In this document: in pieces, positions 28,995 to 37,847 of the stretch
Layout of the letters: every line of letters starts with the position of its first letter
Position numbering within the stretch: position 1 is the stretch's first letter
IMG/VR virus record: IMGVR_UViG_3300031857_000143
Location: 1 to 64,000 of that record
Origin: a virus
Strand: one strand, 5' to 3'
Length of the DNA stretch: 64,000 bases
Position numbers and translations under genes: made by a program
Notes under the pieces: model-generated
The model's input: the letters and a program-made list of their open reading frames with translations, nothing else
Told to the model about the DNA's origin: nothing
Database searches by the model: none

Positions 28995-29990
28995 ATGACA
29001 TATTCTGTAGGCAACCTAATATCAGCAGCGGATTACAACGGATTCGTAAGTACCACCCTGGGTGGCAACGTCAACGTGATTTGGAGCACAGGTGCCGGCG
29101 CAGATGGTTATGGCCAGACTGCTCTATCCACGGTATCGGCCGCTGGCAACATCACAGCGGCACAATGGGCCAGTCTTGTAAACACTGTCTCTAACATCGG
29201 GGCTCACCAAGGAACCACGCTGACTTCACGCACAGCACCTGTGGCAGGTAATGTGATCACCATCTTGAGCAATCTTGGGTCAGATCTTGCCAACTGCTAT
29301 AACAACGTTGGCAACGCCTCTTCTGCAGGCACGCAGTTCGGAACCTTCAGCGGCACCACCAGCAAGACCACGGGCACAGGTTCGGGATCAACACCATGGA
29401 CCATAACCTTTACCCACACCATCACTTGGTCATCAGCCGATGCAGTGCGGTATTTTTTCAATGCCGGCGGCCTGATCAGGATACAGTTTGGCAAGACCAG
29501 CACAGGTACAGCAGCCGACGACGAGTGGAATGATCTAGCCGAGACTTTGTGCGGCGATATCTACATCAGCCATGGCGAAGGTGGCACACACACCATCAAC
29601 GGCACGAGTTATACCGGTACCACCAAGATTGGCGGCACAGGTACACCTAATACCTTAAACACCAATGTGGGATGGTTCGACTTGACCACAAGTGACACAA
29701 CCCTTTACAAGCAGTTCGCGGATACTGTTCCTTATACCTTGGACTTTATCCAGGTACAGGCCAAGACCGCAGGTACAGGAACACAATTGGTGCTGACCAC
29801 GACCTGGGCCGATACCGGTTTATCAGGACCAGGATCAGATGACACTATTTCGGGCGGCACAGCCACTTCATCACCGTCGACCACGATCACCGGAACCGCG
29901 CCTACCACTTTGGTAACATATATTCCGCCATCTACTACCTATCTCACAGCATCCTGGGGCACGCCTACCATAGCAGCCTCAGTGACCTAA
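28995..29990 (+). CDS. Putative tail fibre / virion protein
   Basis: The 331-residue protein is rich in Thr, Gly and Ser with alternating hydrophobics, typical of fibre proteins. It starts with a SAADYNGFVSTTLGGNVNVI element and a helical stretch near 45-110, then ITFTHTITWSSADAVRYFFN followed by GGLIRIQFGKTS, a motif I associate with virion proteins in marine myoviruses. A ribosome site AAGGAAA lies 8-13 bases before the ATG. It is the last gene before a strong terminator, closing the structural block. Confidence 0.6.
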   Translation: MTYSVGNLISAADYNGFVSTTLGGNVNVIWSTGAGADGYGQTALSTVSAAGNITAAQWASLVNTVSNIGAHQGTTLTSRTAPVAGNVITILSNLGSDLANCYNNVGNASSAGTQFGTFSGTTSKTTGTGSGSTPWTITFTHTITWSSADAVRYFFNAGGLIRIQFGKTSTGTAADDEWNDLAETLCGDIYISHGEGGTHTINGTSYTGTTKIGGTGTPNTLNTNVGWFDLTTSDTTLYKQFADTVPYTLDFIQVQAKTAGTGTQLVLTTTWADTGLSGPGSDDTISGGTATSSPSTTITGTAPTTLVTYIPPSTTYLTASWGTPTIAASVT

Positions 29991-30012
29991 TCTGCGCTGA
30001 TTGGGTGAATCG

Positions 30013-30050
30013 GTAAAGGACCCACGGGTCCTTTACTTTTATGTTTTTTT
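30013..30050 (+). terminator. Rho-independent terminator after the structural operon
   Basis: A perfect 11-bp stem (30013-30023 with 30026-30036) leaves a two-base centre, so in practice a tetraloop. It is followed by TTTT, then a run of seven T from 30044. It ends transcription 23 bp after the last fibre gene. Confidence 0.9.
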
Positions 30051-30066
30051 CCTGTAAAATAACTGC

Positions 30067-30372
30067 ATGGACACAGACAAACTATTCCAACACGCACGGG
30101 CCCGTTTTGATCATCAGGCCGCACGTCGCGTTCTTAAAGAAAAATATCAGGCAAAACTGATTTTTGCTCATGCTGGTGGCATGTGGCGTGCCGGTCCAGA
30201 ATTGTTGACCACCCTCCATGTATGCACGGATGCCGAAGTAGTGCTGTTAGACCTTTACGAAACTCCGGTGCGTGTACAAGTAAATGAATTACGCGATCTG
30301 GCATACCAACGCTGGCAAGAACAAATGATAGGTTGGTTGATCGATCTGGAAACACAAAACACCCAGCGATGA
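30067..30372 (+). CDS. Small conserved phage protein, unknown function
   Basis: A 101-residue soluble protein, mixed helix and strand: an N-terminal helix (DKLFQHARARFDHQAARRVL), a central KLIFAHAGGMWRAGPELLTT, then EVVLLDLYETPVRVQVNELR and a C-terminal helix. Similar ~100-residue proteins occur in marine T4-like phages. It opens the accessory operon after the terminator and shares an ATGA overlap with the glycosyltransferase gene at 30369. No catalytic motif can be named. Confidence 0.65.
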   Translation: MDTDKLFQHARARFDHQAARRVLKEKYQAKLIFAHAGGMWRAGPELLTTLHVCTDAEVVLLDLYETPVRVQVNELRDLAYQRWQEQMIGWLIDLETQNTQR

Positions 30373-31169
30373 CACGTGGTGCTTTGATCTTTGCATTCAA
30401 CAACGAATCATTTGATTACGTTGGCATGGCTGCTTGGGCCGCAGCTCGGGTACAACGCTGGCTGGATATACCGGTGACCTTGATCACTGACGCCTATGTT
30501 GATAATCGTGTATTTGACAAGGTAATCGTGGTCGAACCTGAACCATCTGATCCACGTTATTTTGCCGATGTTGCGAAAAAGGTTTCCTGGCATAACAAGT
30601 CCAGGCCCTTGGCCTTTGACGTAACACCCTACGATCATACTCTGGTATTGGATGCTGATTACATTGTGGCGTCAGATGTGCTGGGTCAATACTGGCACAG
30701 TGACTTGGATTTTTTATGTTACTGCACAGCCTATGATGTAGCTGCACTCAATGATTACAGGACTCTGAACACTTTTGGCAAACATGCCATGCCTATGAGT
30801 TGGGCCACGGTCATGATGTTCCGCAAAACCAAGCACACGAGACAAATATTTGATGTCATGCACATGGTCAAACAAAACTGGACCCATTATAAAGAGATCT
30901 ACGGAGTAGGTCGCAGTCCTTATCGCAACGATCATGCTATGAGCATAGCCTGTAGCTTGGCCAACGGTCATGCACCCACCTGGCCTGGATTCCATGGCAG
31001 CATGGCCAATGTTGATCCTGCGTACAAGATTACGGCCTTGGACCAAGACTCTTTCCGGATAGATTATATCAATAGAGAATCCAAACCTGGTTACATCGTG
31101 GTCAAAAATTTAGACCTGCATGCCATGAACAAAAGATCTTTAGGAGAAATGATTGCCAGCCAACCGTGA
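30369..31169 (+). CDS. GT-A-type glycosyltransferase (GT8-like)
   Basis: The start at 30369 is chosen because its ATG sits in an ATGA overlap with the upstream stop and gives MTRGALIFAFNNESFDYVG, the normal first strand of a Rossmann-like GT-A fold; an ATG at 30333 would add 12 unlikely residues. The 266-residue protein has TLITDAYVD and then the metal-binding DXD-type motif in HTLVLDADYIV. Later blocks include SRPLAFDV and NDHAMSIACSLANG. This fits nucleotide-sugar-dependent transfer; donor and acceptor are unknown. It is paralogous to the next gene. Confidence 0.75.
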   Translation: MTRGALIFAFNNESFDYVGMAAWAAARVQRWLDIPVTLITDAYVDNRVFDKVIVVEPEPSDPRYFADVAKKVSWHNKSRPLAFDVTPYDHTLVLDADYIVASDVLGQYWHSDLDFLCYCTAYDVAALNDYRTLNTFGKHAMPMSWATVMMFRKTKHTRQIFDVMHMVKQNWTHYKEIYGVGRSPYRNDHAMSIACSLANGHAPTWPGFHGSMANVDPAYKITALDQDSFRIDYINRESKPGYIVVKNLDLHAMNKRSLGEMIASQP

Positions 31170-31896
31170 ACGTGGCTATGTGATCATGGCCATCAACAGC
31201 ACAGAGACAGATTATGAATCTTGTGCCCATACTCTGGCACGGAGCATACGCCATTGGCACCCTGATGCTGACATAACCATTGTCACACGAGATCAATTAC
31301 CTCACGGGCACCGTCAAGGTTTCGCCAACGATTGGCAAGCCTGGTGGGTGTCACCTTACAGGCAAACCATCAAACTCGAAGCCGACATGTTCATGGCCAG
31401 CCCTTGCGATCATTGGTGGTCTATGTTTGAAAAAAATGATGTGGTTGTGAGCACTGGTGCTCGAGACATCTATGACAAACCGGCAGTATCGCGGCAATAT
31501 CGTAGAGTATTTGACGAAAATCATTTGCCCGATGTTTACAATGCCATCACGTATTGGCGTCGATGCCCAGTGGCGCAGGAATTCTGGACCTGGGTGCGCA
31601 CCATATTTGAGAATTGGGCACAATATCGTACCTTGCTAAAATTTGCCGACGACGAACCTAACACCGATCTTGTATATGCTATGGCAGCACAGATCATGGG
31701 TCCAGAAAAAATCACCCAGTGCTGGGCCGAACATCCTCGCATCGTGCATATGAAGCCGGGCATATTGCCTACCAAGATCAAAGATTGGACACAAGGCCTT
31801 GTCTGGGAGTTGCATCAAGGAGATCTCAGGATCAACACCGTGAGCCAGTGGGGAGCGGTACACTACAATGTCAAGACATGGAGGCCATATGGATGA
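31153..31896 (+). CDS. Glycosyltransferase-like protein, paralogue of the preceding gene
   Basis: A TTG at 31153 is the best start: a strong ribosome site AGGAG (31142-31146) lies six bases before it, and residues RGYVIMAINSTETDY then align with the first strand of the neighbouring enzyme. GTG 31180 and ATG 31186 are alternatives. The 247-residue protein has DADITIVTRD, and an acidic motif in IKLEADMF at the place of the DXD. The first acid is Glu, so metal binding may be altered. PNTDLVYAMAAQIMG corresponds to the neighbour's NDHAMSIACSL. It overlaps the upstream gene by 17 bases. Confidence 0.65.
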   Translation: MPANRERGYVIMAINSTETDYESCAHTLARSIRHWHPDADITIVTRDQLPHGHRQGFANDWQAWWVSPYRQTIKLEADMFMASPCDHWWSMFEKNDVVVSTGARDIYDKPAVSRQYRRVFDENHLPDVYNAITYWRRCPVAQEFWTWVRTIFENWAQYRTLLKFADDEPNTDLVYAMAAQIMGPEKITQCWAEHPRIVHMKPGILPTKIKDWTQGLVWELHQGDLRINTVSQWGAVHYNVKTWRPYG

Positions 31897-32227
31897 ACAA
31901 GAATTCTTGAAGTTTTGGCAAACTCACGCATGGCCGGATATCAAACCAGTGTTCTGGCGACTGTATCATGACGGTCAAGGGCAGCCTATCTGTTATTCTA
32001 TGGAAGATCTGCCAGGTACTTGGATTGACGTCACACCAGAAGAATATCAATTGGCCGATTTACGTGTGCGGGTGATAAACGGACGCATACATAAACTTAA
32101 CGGCACCACATCTCGCAAATTGGTGCATGATAATGAATCTGGTACACCTTGTCATCCTGAAGACATAACCATAGTAGTGTCGCCCGATCAAACAAACCAA
32201 AGATGGAAAATCCGCTATGAAAATTGA
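31889..32227 (+). CDS. Conserved hypothetical phage protein
   Basis: The ATG at 31889 is preferred: GGAGG (31880-31884) lies four bases before it, and it overlaps the upstream stop. The 112-residue protein reads FLKFWQTHAWPDIKPVFWRL, then PICYSMEDLPGTWIDVTPEE and VRVINGRIHKLNG. The (L/F)YSMEDLPG(T/N) and VTPEEY elements recur in small proteins of marine phages next to glycosylation genes. Function is unknown; no catalytic residues are evident. Confidence 0.6.
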   Translation: MDEQEFLKFWQTHAWPDIKPVFWRLYHDGQGQPICYSMEDLPGTWIDVTPEEYQLADLRVRVINGRIHKLNGTTSRKLVHDNESGTPCHPEDITIVVSPDQTNQRWKIRYEN

Positions 32228-33140
32228 CGTGGCCGACCTTGATTGCATCTATCTCAGTTATGACGAACCGCAGAAAGAAGAATTTTGGGTGCGTATACGT
32301 AACATGGTTCCTTGGGCCAAGCGTGTAGACGGAGTCAAAGGATCAGACGCCGCGCACAAAGCTGCGGCTGAAGCCAGTGGCACCGATCGATTCATACTGA
32401 TCGACGGAGACAACATCCCCGACGAAGGTTTTTTTAACCTTACATTAGACTTGCAAGACGAGCATTGGCAAAGTGCAGTATTCCGCTGGCGTGCAAGGAA
32501 TCACATCAACGGTCTTACGTATGGCAATGGCGGGCTCAGTAGTTGGACCAAGACTTTTGTTAAAGGCATGCGAACCCATGAGAACACTGATGGGCGAGAT
32601 GAAACCGTGGTTGAATTTTGTTTTGATCCTTTGTATTGGTCCATGCATGACTGTTACTCTTCTACATATCCCAACGGCAGCGCCAAGCATGCTTGGCGTG
32701 CTGGCTTCCGTGAAGGGGTTAAAATGTGTCTAAACAAGGGTGCCAGACCTAGTGTGACAGAATTCCGAGACAGGGTGCACCAACGCAATCTTGATCATCT
32801 CACTGTTTGGCACAATGTCGGAGATGACATTGAGCATGGTATCTGGGCTATCATGGGCGCCAGGATGGGCACCTATATGACCATGCTCACAGACTGGGAT
32901 TATCGAGATGTACAATCATTTGATGCCCTCGAAAAGATCTGGCAAGTTGAACGACATGTGGATCCTTATGAAGCCACAGACACTTATTCACAGTCGTTGA
33001 GCGGTCAATTAGATCTCCCGATGAGTTTGTTGGATAAAAAACAAAGTGCATTCTTTAAACATCATTATCGATCAAATTGGCACAACCAAGGTATCATGAT
33101 CCGCGAGATAGACGTGATACGCAGACAAGAAGGATGGTGA
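32217..33140 (+). CDS. Glycosyltransferase-like protein with DGD motif
   Basis: The 307-residue protein begins with an IYLSYDEPQKEEFW strand-helix, then WAKRVDGVKGSDAAHKAAAE and a DXD-type motif in RFILIDGDNIPD. This order (strand, VDG.KG, SGTD, DGDN) fits a GT-A nucleotide-sugar transferase. The same VDG.KG......A...SGTDWF pattern recurs in the C-terminal half of the 534-residue protein at 48998. It overlaps its upstream neighbour by 11 bases, and one base separates it from the amidinotransferase-like gene. Substrate unknown. Confidence 0.6.
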   Translation: MKIDVADLDCIYLSYDEPQKEEFWVRIRNMVPWAKRVDGVKGSDAAHKAAAEASGTDRFILIDGDNIPDEGFFNLTLDLQDEHWQSAVFRWRARNHINGLTYGNGGLSSWTKTFVKGMRTHENTDGRDETVVEFCFDPLYWSMHDCYSSTYPNGSAKHAWRAGFREGVKMCLNKGARPSVTEFRDRVHQRNLDHLTVWHNVGDDIEHGIWAIMGARMGTYMTMLTDWDYRDVQSFDALEKIWQVERHVDPYEATDTYSQSLSGQLDLPMSLLDKKQSAFFKHHYRSNWHNQGIMIREIDVIRRQEGW

Positions 33141-33141
33141 T

Positions 33142-34188
33142 ATGAGTTTGGTCAACAGCCATTGTGGGTTTGCTCCATTGCAAGAAGTATGGTTAGGGGA
33201 CGTATACCCTGAACAGTTTTATGATCATTTATCCACCCCGGTGCGTGACGCCTTCCAAACCATCACTGCATGGACAAAACAAGATTTGACCAAGATACAC
33301 AATAAGTTGACGGAACTTGGAGTGGTTGTTCGCAGGCCCGAATATCACAGCATAGATGACTGTTTAAATACCAACGATAATTTACTAAAGCCAGTAGTGG
33401 CCGCACGCGATGATACCCTGGTACTGGGATCAACCATGTATCATTTGAGGAATCAATTCCGGCGCAACCCATGGCAACATGCCATTGATGATTATAGAAA
33501 CAGCGGTGCTACAGTGTTAGAGTACAATGAAGGAACACCCTGGGCCTGTTTGAGTCCACCTTGCATGGTACGCATTGGTCGTGATTTATATATTGATTGG
33601 ATATATCATGAACATGTATGGGGTATGGTCACAGAACCATTGGTAGAGTTAGCCAAGCAGTATCGTGTGCATGTTAGTATGATTGACGGGCACAGCGATT
33701 GTGTATTTTGTCCAGTGAGAGAAGGTCTGATCATGACCACGGATTACAAAAAATCTTACGACACCACATTTCCTGGATGGGACATATACAATATCAATCA
33801 TCACAACCGCAAAAAACCTTTGAACATGGGCAGCGGTTTCCACCAATGGGAAGTGCCAGATGTCAAAATTGGCGCCAACAAAGAATTCCAACAGCATGTC
33901 CAAACCAAGGCACAGGACTGGGTGGGCAGTTATCAAGAAACTGTATTTGATGTAAACTTGTTGATAGTAGATGACAAAAACATTCTCAGCATAGGCGACG
34001 ATGATGATACCTTTGAATTCTTGCACCGCCAAGGGTACAATGTACATGCGTTTGATTTTAGATGTAGGAATTTTTGGGATGGAGGCATGCATTGTTTAAC
34101 CAACGATATCCGCAGAAGTGGTTCTTGCCCTGACTACTTTCCTGAACGAGGCAGGCCCGGCCTGGATTGGTTAGTTGATGATCGTTAA
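33142..34188 (+). CDS. Amidinotransferase-fold enzyme (glycine amidinotransferase-like), copy 1
   Basis: The 348-residue protein has the guanidine-modifying enzyme fold. It starts with a GFAPLQEVWLGDVYPEQFY block, has the catalytic His region MIDGHSDCVFCPV, and ends with FWDGGMHCLTNDIRRSG, where the Cys is the expected nucleophile. In arginine:glycine amidinotransferases a Cys-His-Asp set moves the amidino group from arginine to an amine; this length and motif order fit that group better than arginine deiminase. It sits in the glycosyltransferase/radical SAM operon, so an amino-sugar or peptide acceptor is plausible. A diverged paralogue lies at 45735-46781 on the other strand. Confidence 0.75.
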   Translation: MSLVNSHCGFAPLQEVWLGDVYPEQFYDHLSTPVRDAFQTITAWTKQDLTKIHNKLTELGVVVRRPEYHSIDDCLNTNDNLLKPVVAARDDTLVLGSTMYHLRNQFRRNPWQHAIDDYRNSGATVLEYNEGTPWACLSPPCMVRIGRDLYIDWIYHEHVWGMVTEPLVELAKQYRVHVSMIDGHSDCVFCPVREGLIMTTDYKKSYDTTFPGWDIYNINHHNRKKPLNMGSGFHQWEVPDVKIGANKEFQQHVQTKAQDWVGSYQETVFDVNLLIVDDKNILSIGDDDDTFEFLHRQGYNVHAFDFRCRNFWDGGMHCLTNDIRRSGSCPDYFPERGRPGLDWLVDDR

Positions 34189-35146
34189 AGCAATTACAAG
34201 TGACTCTTTGTTATGGAACAAGCAACAGTTTGTGTTTGACCTAATCTCGGCTGCACAACAAGGGCCTGTGATCATAGATCTACTGCACGAAGGACCGGAT
34301 TGTGTGGCAGCCGGCATTGATGCTGTCATTGACCAAGTGCGTGAATTGTTGGATCTGCCCAAAGATCATTTTCTAATACGCACAAGCAATCAAATCAAGT
34401 CCAGTGCATATCCAGAGATCAGGACCAAGTTTGTTGAACTGAATCTGGCCAAGAATCTTATCCAACAATCGCAACCAGTATCCAGCACACTCAAACACCT
34501 GTTTGGAATATTCATAGGGCGCAGTAATTGGCAGCGATTAGGACTGGCCGCACATCTGCATCAAAAATACAGAGATCGGACTGTGATGACCTTTCATTAT
34601 GACCACAATCTTGAATTCCATCGAAACAATCTGGGTTTAGAAGAATTTGTACACAAGCATTGGGACAAAAGTAAACATGTATATGAATTTCTTAAACATT
34701 TGCCCATCAAACACGATGAGCAAACTTATCCTATACTATGGAACGAGCAGGGGTTTGGTCTTACCCAACAGTATCGCTCTGTATTCATAGAAATCGTATG
34801 TGAAACTTATTTTACAGGTCGCACATTTTTTATCACAGAAAAGACATTGCGGTGTATCATAAACCGCAGGCCCTTCATCGTGCAAGGACCCATTCACTAC
34901 TTGAAAAATCTCAAATCATTGGGATTCAAGACCTTTGACACCTGGTGGGACGAAGGCTATGATCAAGATCCCTCTGATGCCAGATATGACACACTGTGTG
35001 ATGGCATAGATTACATCGCCCTTCAACCAGATCAACGAATAAAGCAATGGTACGACGAAATGCAACCAGTACTGGCACACAATGTGAGATGCCTCCAGGA
35101 ATTAACGGATCAAAAAATAATGTCTACGGAATTTTTTTGCGACTAA
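34178..35146 (+). CDS. TEK-motif glycosyltransferase-like protein, copy 1
   Basis: ATG 34178 gives 322 residues; a TTG one codon earlier is also possible. The C-terminal block FITEKTLRCIINRRPFIVQG...LGFKTFDTWWDEGYD defines a family with four members in this window. The (F/L)(I/R/L)TEK(T/I)...I....P(F/W)(I/L/V) pattern recalls the donor-site motif of GT10 and GT47 glycosyltransferases. The N-terminal half shows no known motif. It overlaps the amidinotransferase gene by 11 bases. The stop lies inside a long AU-rich hairpin. Confidence 0.5.
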   Translation: MIVKAITSDSLLWNKQQFVFDLISAAQQGPVIIDLLHEGPDCVAAGIDAVIDQVRELLDLPKDHFLIRTSNQIKSSAYPEIRTKFVELNLAKNLIQQSQPVSSTLKHLFGIFIGRSNWQRLGLAAHLHQKYRDRTVMTFHYDHNLEFHRNNLGLEEFVHKHWDKSKHVYEFLKHLPIKHDEQTYPILWNEQGFGLTQQYRSVFIEIVCETYFTGRTFFITEKTLRCIINRRPFIVQGPIHYLKNLKSLGFKTFDTWWDEGYDQDPSDARYDTLCDGIDYIALQPDQRIKQWYDEMQPVLAHNVRCLQELTDQKIMSTEFFCD

Positions 35147-35160
35147 AAAAATCCTCCGTA
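35125..35160 (+). other. Hairpin across the stop codon of the TEK gene
   Basis: TACGGA (35125-35130) pairs with TCCGTA (35155-35160), and ATTTTTTT (35131-35138) with AAAAAAAT (35145-35152). A CC bulge and a six-base loop remain, giving 14 pairs. The stop TAA lies at the loop/stem edge. No T run follows, so it is not a classic terminator; it may be an RNA stability or processing element. Confidence 0.6.
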
Positions 35161-35314
35161 CCATATGCTGGATTTTACATCACCAATGCATATCATTCTA
35201 CAAGCATCTGTTGTAATCGCTTTGATAATGTCAAGTTCGAAGACACGGAATCGATCTTGGAACATACCAAAAGATTCTTCGAACTGACTGACTAAGATCT
35301 GGAAAGTACATTCA
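35147..35314 (+). other. 168-bp intergenic region with inverted repeat, no convincing gene
   Basis: This is the longest gap in the accessory operon. It holds a perfect 10-bp inverted repeat, AGTTCGAAGA (35234-35243) with TCTTCGAACT (35276-35285), and a smaller nested stem (TTGG/CCAA). An 82-codon frame (35047-35295) crosses it but starts deep inside the upstream gene and has no ribosome site. A structured leader for the radical SAM genes is possible. Confidence 0.5.
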
Positions 35315-36724
35315 ATGCCGCAAAATAAAGACAATGAAATAGCGCAGAATTTTAAATCAAAATTTCTCAGCGACGCCGAAGTGATGAAACAACGTCTGGA
35401 CTCAGTGAGTCCCAGTTTGTGTCTGGCCAAATGGAAACAGGTTAGTCTGCATCTAACCACGGGCATGAACAATTCATGTTATCATCCACCGTTACATCAG
35501 ATATCTATTGAAGAAATTGGAAGAGATCCTGGAGCCTTGCACAATACTTCGCATAAGAAACAACAACGACGCATGATGTTACAAGGACAACGTCCCGCAG
35601 AATGCCAGTATTGCTGGAACATGGAAGATCTTGGTGAGATGAGCGATCGACATTATCGTTCCGGCGAATCTTGGGCTGCCATAGATTTTGATCATATCGC
35701 AGGTTCTACTGGTAACGAAGATGATGTCGTCCCCAGTTATGTTGAAGTTAATTTCAACAGTGCTTGTAATCTCCGCTGTAGTTATTGCAGTCCACAATTT
35801 TCGTCATCGTGGATGGACGAAATTCAGCGTCATGGATCCTACCCTACTGCTACTCCTCATAACAGTCCTGAGCATTTCTCAGGATCTCGACTCCCTATCC
35901 CTGCAAGAGAACACAATCCCTATGTGGAGGCATTTTGGGCATGGTGGCCTACTCTGTATCCTCGATTGAGACATTTCCGCATGACCGGCGGCGAACCTCT
36001 CATGGATCGAAACACATATCGGGTATTTGATTATGTGCTGGCCTTGCCCAAGCCCGATTTGCATCTCAATGTGACCAGCAATTTCTCAGTGGAACCTGCG
36101 CTGTTTAATCGCTATCTTGACTATGTTAAAAAATTGTGTGATACCAATATCGAACATTTCATGCAGTATGTCAGCATTGATTCTGGCAATCCCGGCCAAG
36201 CTCAATATATCAGGAATGGTCTGCAGTTCCGACGACTATGGGACTACGTACATCGCTATCTTGGCGAAGCTCCTCGGCGCAACAGTCTGACTTTTATCGT
36301 TACTATGAACAATCTGTCAGTGTTGGGATTGCAAGATCTCCTGCAATGGATATTGGATCTGCGCAAAAAATACAGTAGCACTTATCAGCGTGTGTGGTTT
36401 GACACTCCGGTACTGCGCCAACCGGCCTGGCAGAGTTTGCAGACCTTGCCTGAAAGTTATTCGGCCGTGCTGGAACGCACTGCCGACTGGATGGAATTGA
36501 ATCAAGATCCCATGCATGGATTCCGAGACTTTGAAATACAAAGATTACGACGTGACATTGCCTGGATGAAGCAAGGACTGACACAGGATCAAAGCAGGAA
36601 TAGGGCAGACTTCTATAGGTTTTTTGCCGAGCACGATCGGCGACGCGGTACAGACTTCCTGGCTACTTTTCCACAGATGCGCCAATGGTGGGAGGAGTGT
36701 CGTGGACATGCTCAACGGTCGTAA
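35315..36724 (+). CDS. Radical SAM protein, subtype A, copy 1
   Basis: The 469-residue protein carries the SAM-cluster motif CNLRCSYC (Cys ~151, 155, 158) and the SAM-binding RMTGGEPL. Ahead of the core is a cysteine region: NNSCYHPPLHQI and ECQYCWNMED, like an auxiliary-cluster SPASM/twitch region moved to the N-terminus. The final ~60 residues (RNRADFYRFFAEHDRRRGTD) are helical and shared with copy 2. Radical SAM enzymes cleave SAM reductively to start difficult reactions; SPASM members often modify peptides or sugars. It is one of five in a row. Confidence 0.82.
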   Translation: MPQNKDNEIAQNFKSKFLSDAEVMKQRLDSVSPSLCLAKWKQVSLHLTTGMNNSCYHPPLHQISIEEIGRDPGALHNTSHKKQQRRMMLQGQRPAECQYCWNMEDLGEMSDRHYRSGESWAAIDFDHIAGSTGNEDDVVPSYVEVNFNSACNLRCSYCSPQFSSSWMDEIQRHGSYPTATPHNSPEHFSGSRLPIPAREHNPYVEAFWAWWPTLYPRLRHFRMTGGEPLMDRNTYRVFDYVLALPKPDLHLNVTSNFSVEPALFNRYLDYVKKLCDTNIEHFMQYVSIDSGNPGQAQYIRNGLQFRRLWDYVHRYLGEAPRRNSLTFIVTMNNLSVLGLQDLLQWILDLRKKYSSTYQRVWFDTPVLRQPAWQSLQTLPESYSAVLERTADWMELNQDPMHGFRDFEIQRLRRDIAWMKQGLTQDQSRNRADFYRFFAEHDRRRGTDFLATFPQMRQWWEECRGHAQRS

Positions 36725-37847
36725 TCTCGTAGTAGATACTTTCAGCTTGGTGTACAGAGATCTCCGGCCCTGGATCACACACGAATTTTGGACTCTGGAG
36801 AATCATGACATCGTGGCCAACAGTGTGTATGTCATAGGTCGCAAGTTGTTTGTAGAATATCGACCCATGATTGAGATGTTGCTGACAAGACCCGACGTCA
36901 CTGTGGTATTTGACAATGCATTCGAAGGAAGCCGTACCCTCATGGATCAACTGCGGAGCATGAATTTAGAATCTCATGCTCGAGGTGGTAATCTGCGCAT
37001 CATTGGTGGTGGCGACATGGATCCGGCCTATGCTTATACACGAATAGATCATTTTTTAGTCCACATCCTGGATTACCAAGAAAACATACAAGCTCAACAG
37101 CGTACCGATGAGATCTTTGCTGGAAATCCAAAACCATACACCTTTATGTTCCTCAACGGAAGAGCCAGACCTCATCGCAAGTATCTCTGGGAGAGATTCC
37201 GTGAAAGCCAGATTCTTGATCAAAGTCTCTGGACCATGCTTGAAAGCCGGCCTTGTATAGATCGCGAGTTGAAACTCATGCGTGGTGATGTCAATGTAAT
37301 GGCCACACCCACACCCTTGCGTAGATTGCCTGCGCTGTATGAATATCGCGATTACCGTGACACTGAGATCATGGTAGACATGCCCGATCGCGCTTTTATC
37401 AAACAAGACATGTTCCAAAATACCTGGGGTGAGATCTATCTTGAACCCCAGGGCTATGTGGATACCTATTTCAGTTTAGTTACGGAAACTGTGTATGATG
37501 TGCCTTACAGTTTTCGCACCGAAAAAATAGCCAAAGTTATTGCCATGGGGCATCCCTGGATCTGTGCTGCCAATCAATATTTTTATAGAGACATGCGCGA
37601 TCTTGGATTCCAGACTTTTGGATCCGTGATCGACGAAAGTTTTGATAGCATAGAAGACAACCAACAGAGATTGGATCGCATACATGATATCGTAGTGGAT
37701 CTTGTAGGCCAAGATCTACAGTCTTTCCTACAGGCCTGTGAACCTATCTGTAAATACAATCAACAGCGATTGCGAGAATTCCAAAAGGAACATCGTGCGC
37801 AAATCCCCCAACAATTTTTTTCTTTGATAAATCATGGACGACCTTGA
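36708..37847 (+). CDS. TEK-motif glycosyltransferase-like protein, copy 2
   Basis: ATG 36708 is chosen (GTG 36702 is possible); the ribosome site GGAGGAG lies at 36691-36697. The 379-residue protein has RPYTFMFLNGRARPHRKYLW-like residues (exact local order KPYTFMFLNGRARPHRKYLW) in the middle and SFRTEKIAKVIAMGHPWICA, then LGFQTFGSVIDESFDSI near the C-terminus, matching the other three TEK proteins. NGR..PHR in the middle resembles the LNRTHKTWR stretch of copy 3. It lies between two radical SAM genes and overlaps both (17 and 14 bases). A role in transferring a sugar processed by its neighbours is inferred. Confidence 0.5.
   Translation: MLNGRNLVVDTFSLVYRDLRPWITHEFWTLENHDIVANSVYVIGRKLFVEYRPMIEMLLTRPDVTVVFDNAFEGSRTLMDQLRSMNLESHARGGNLRIIGGGDMDPAYAYTRIDHFLVHILDYQENIQAQQRTDEIFAGNPKPYTFMFLNGRARPHRKYLWERFRESQILDQSLWTMLESRPCIDRELKLMRGDVNVMATPTPLRRLPALYEYRDYRDTEIMVDMPDRAFIKQDMFQNTWGEIYLEPQGYVDTYFSLVTETVYDVPYSFRTEKIAKVIAMGHPWICAANQYFYRDMRDLGFQTFGSVIDESFDSIEDNQQRLDRIHDIVVDLVGQDLQSFLQACEPICKYNQQRLREFQKEHRAQIPQQFFSLINHGRP

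Noticed and set aside
30032-30060. TTTACT-17 bp-TAAAAT promoter before the gene at 30067
   Set aside because: The -35 overlaps the terminator stem, and the transcript would start at the ATG itself. Possible, but too weak to list.
35047-35295. 82-codon frame crossing the gap before the radical SAM genes
   Set aside because: Starts deep inside the TEK gene, has no ribosome site, and the TEK gene ends at the same place as its paralogues, so no frameshift extension is needed.
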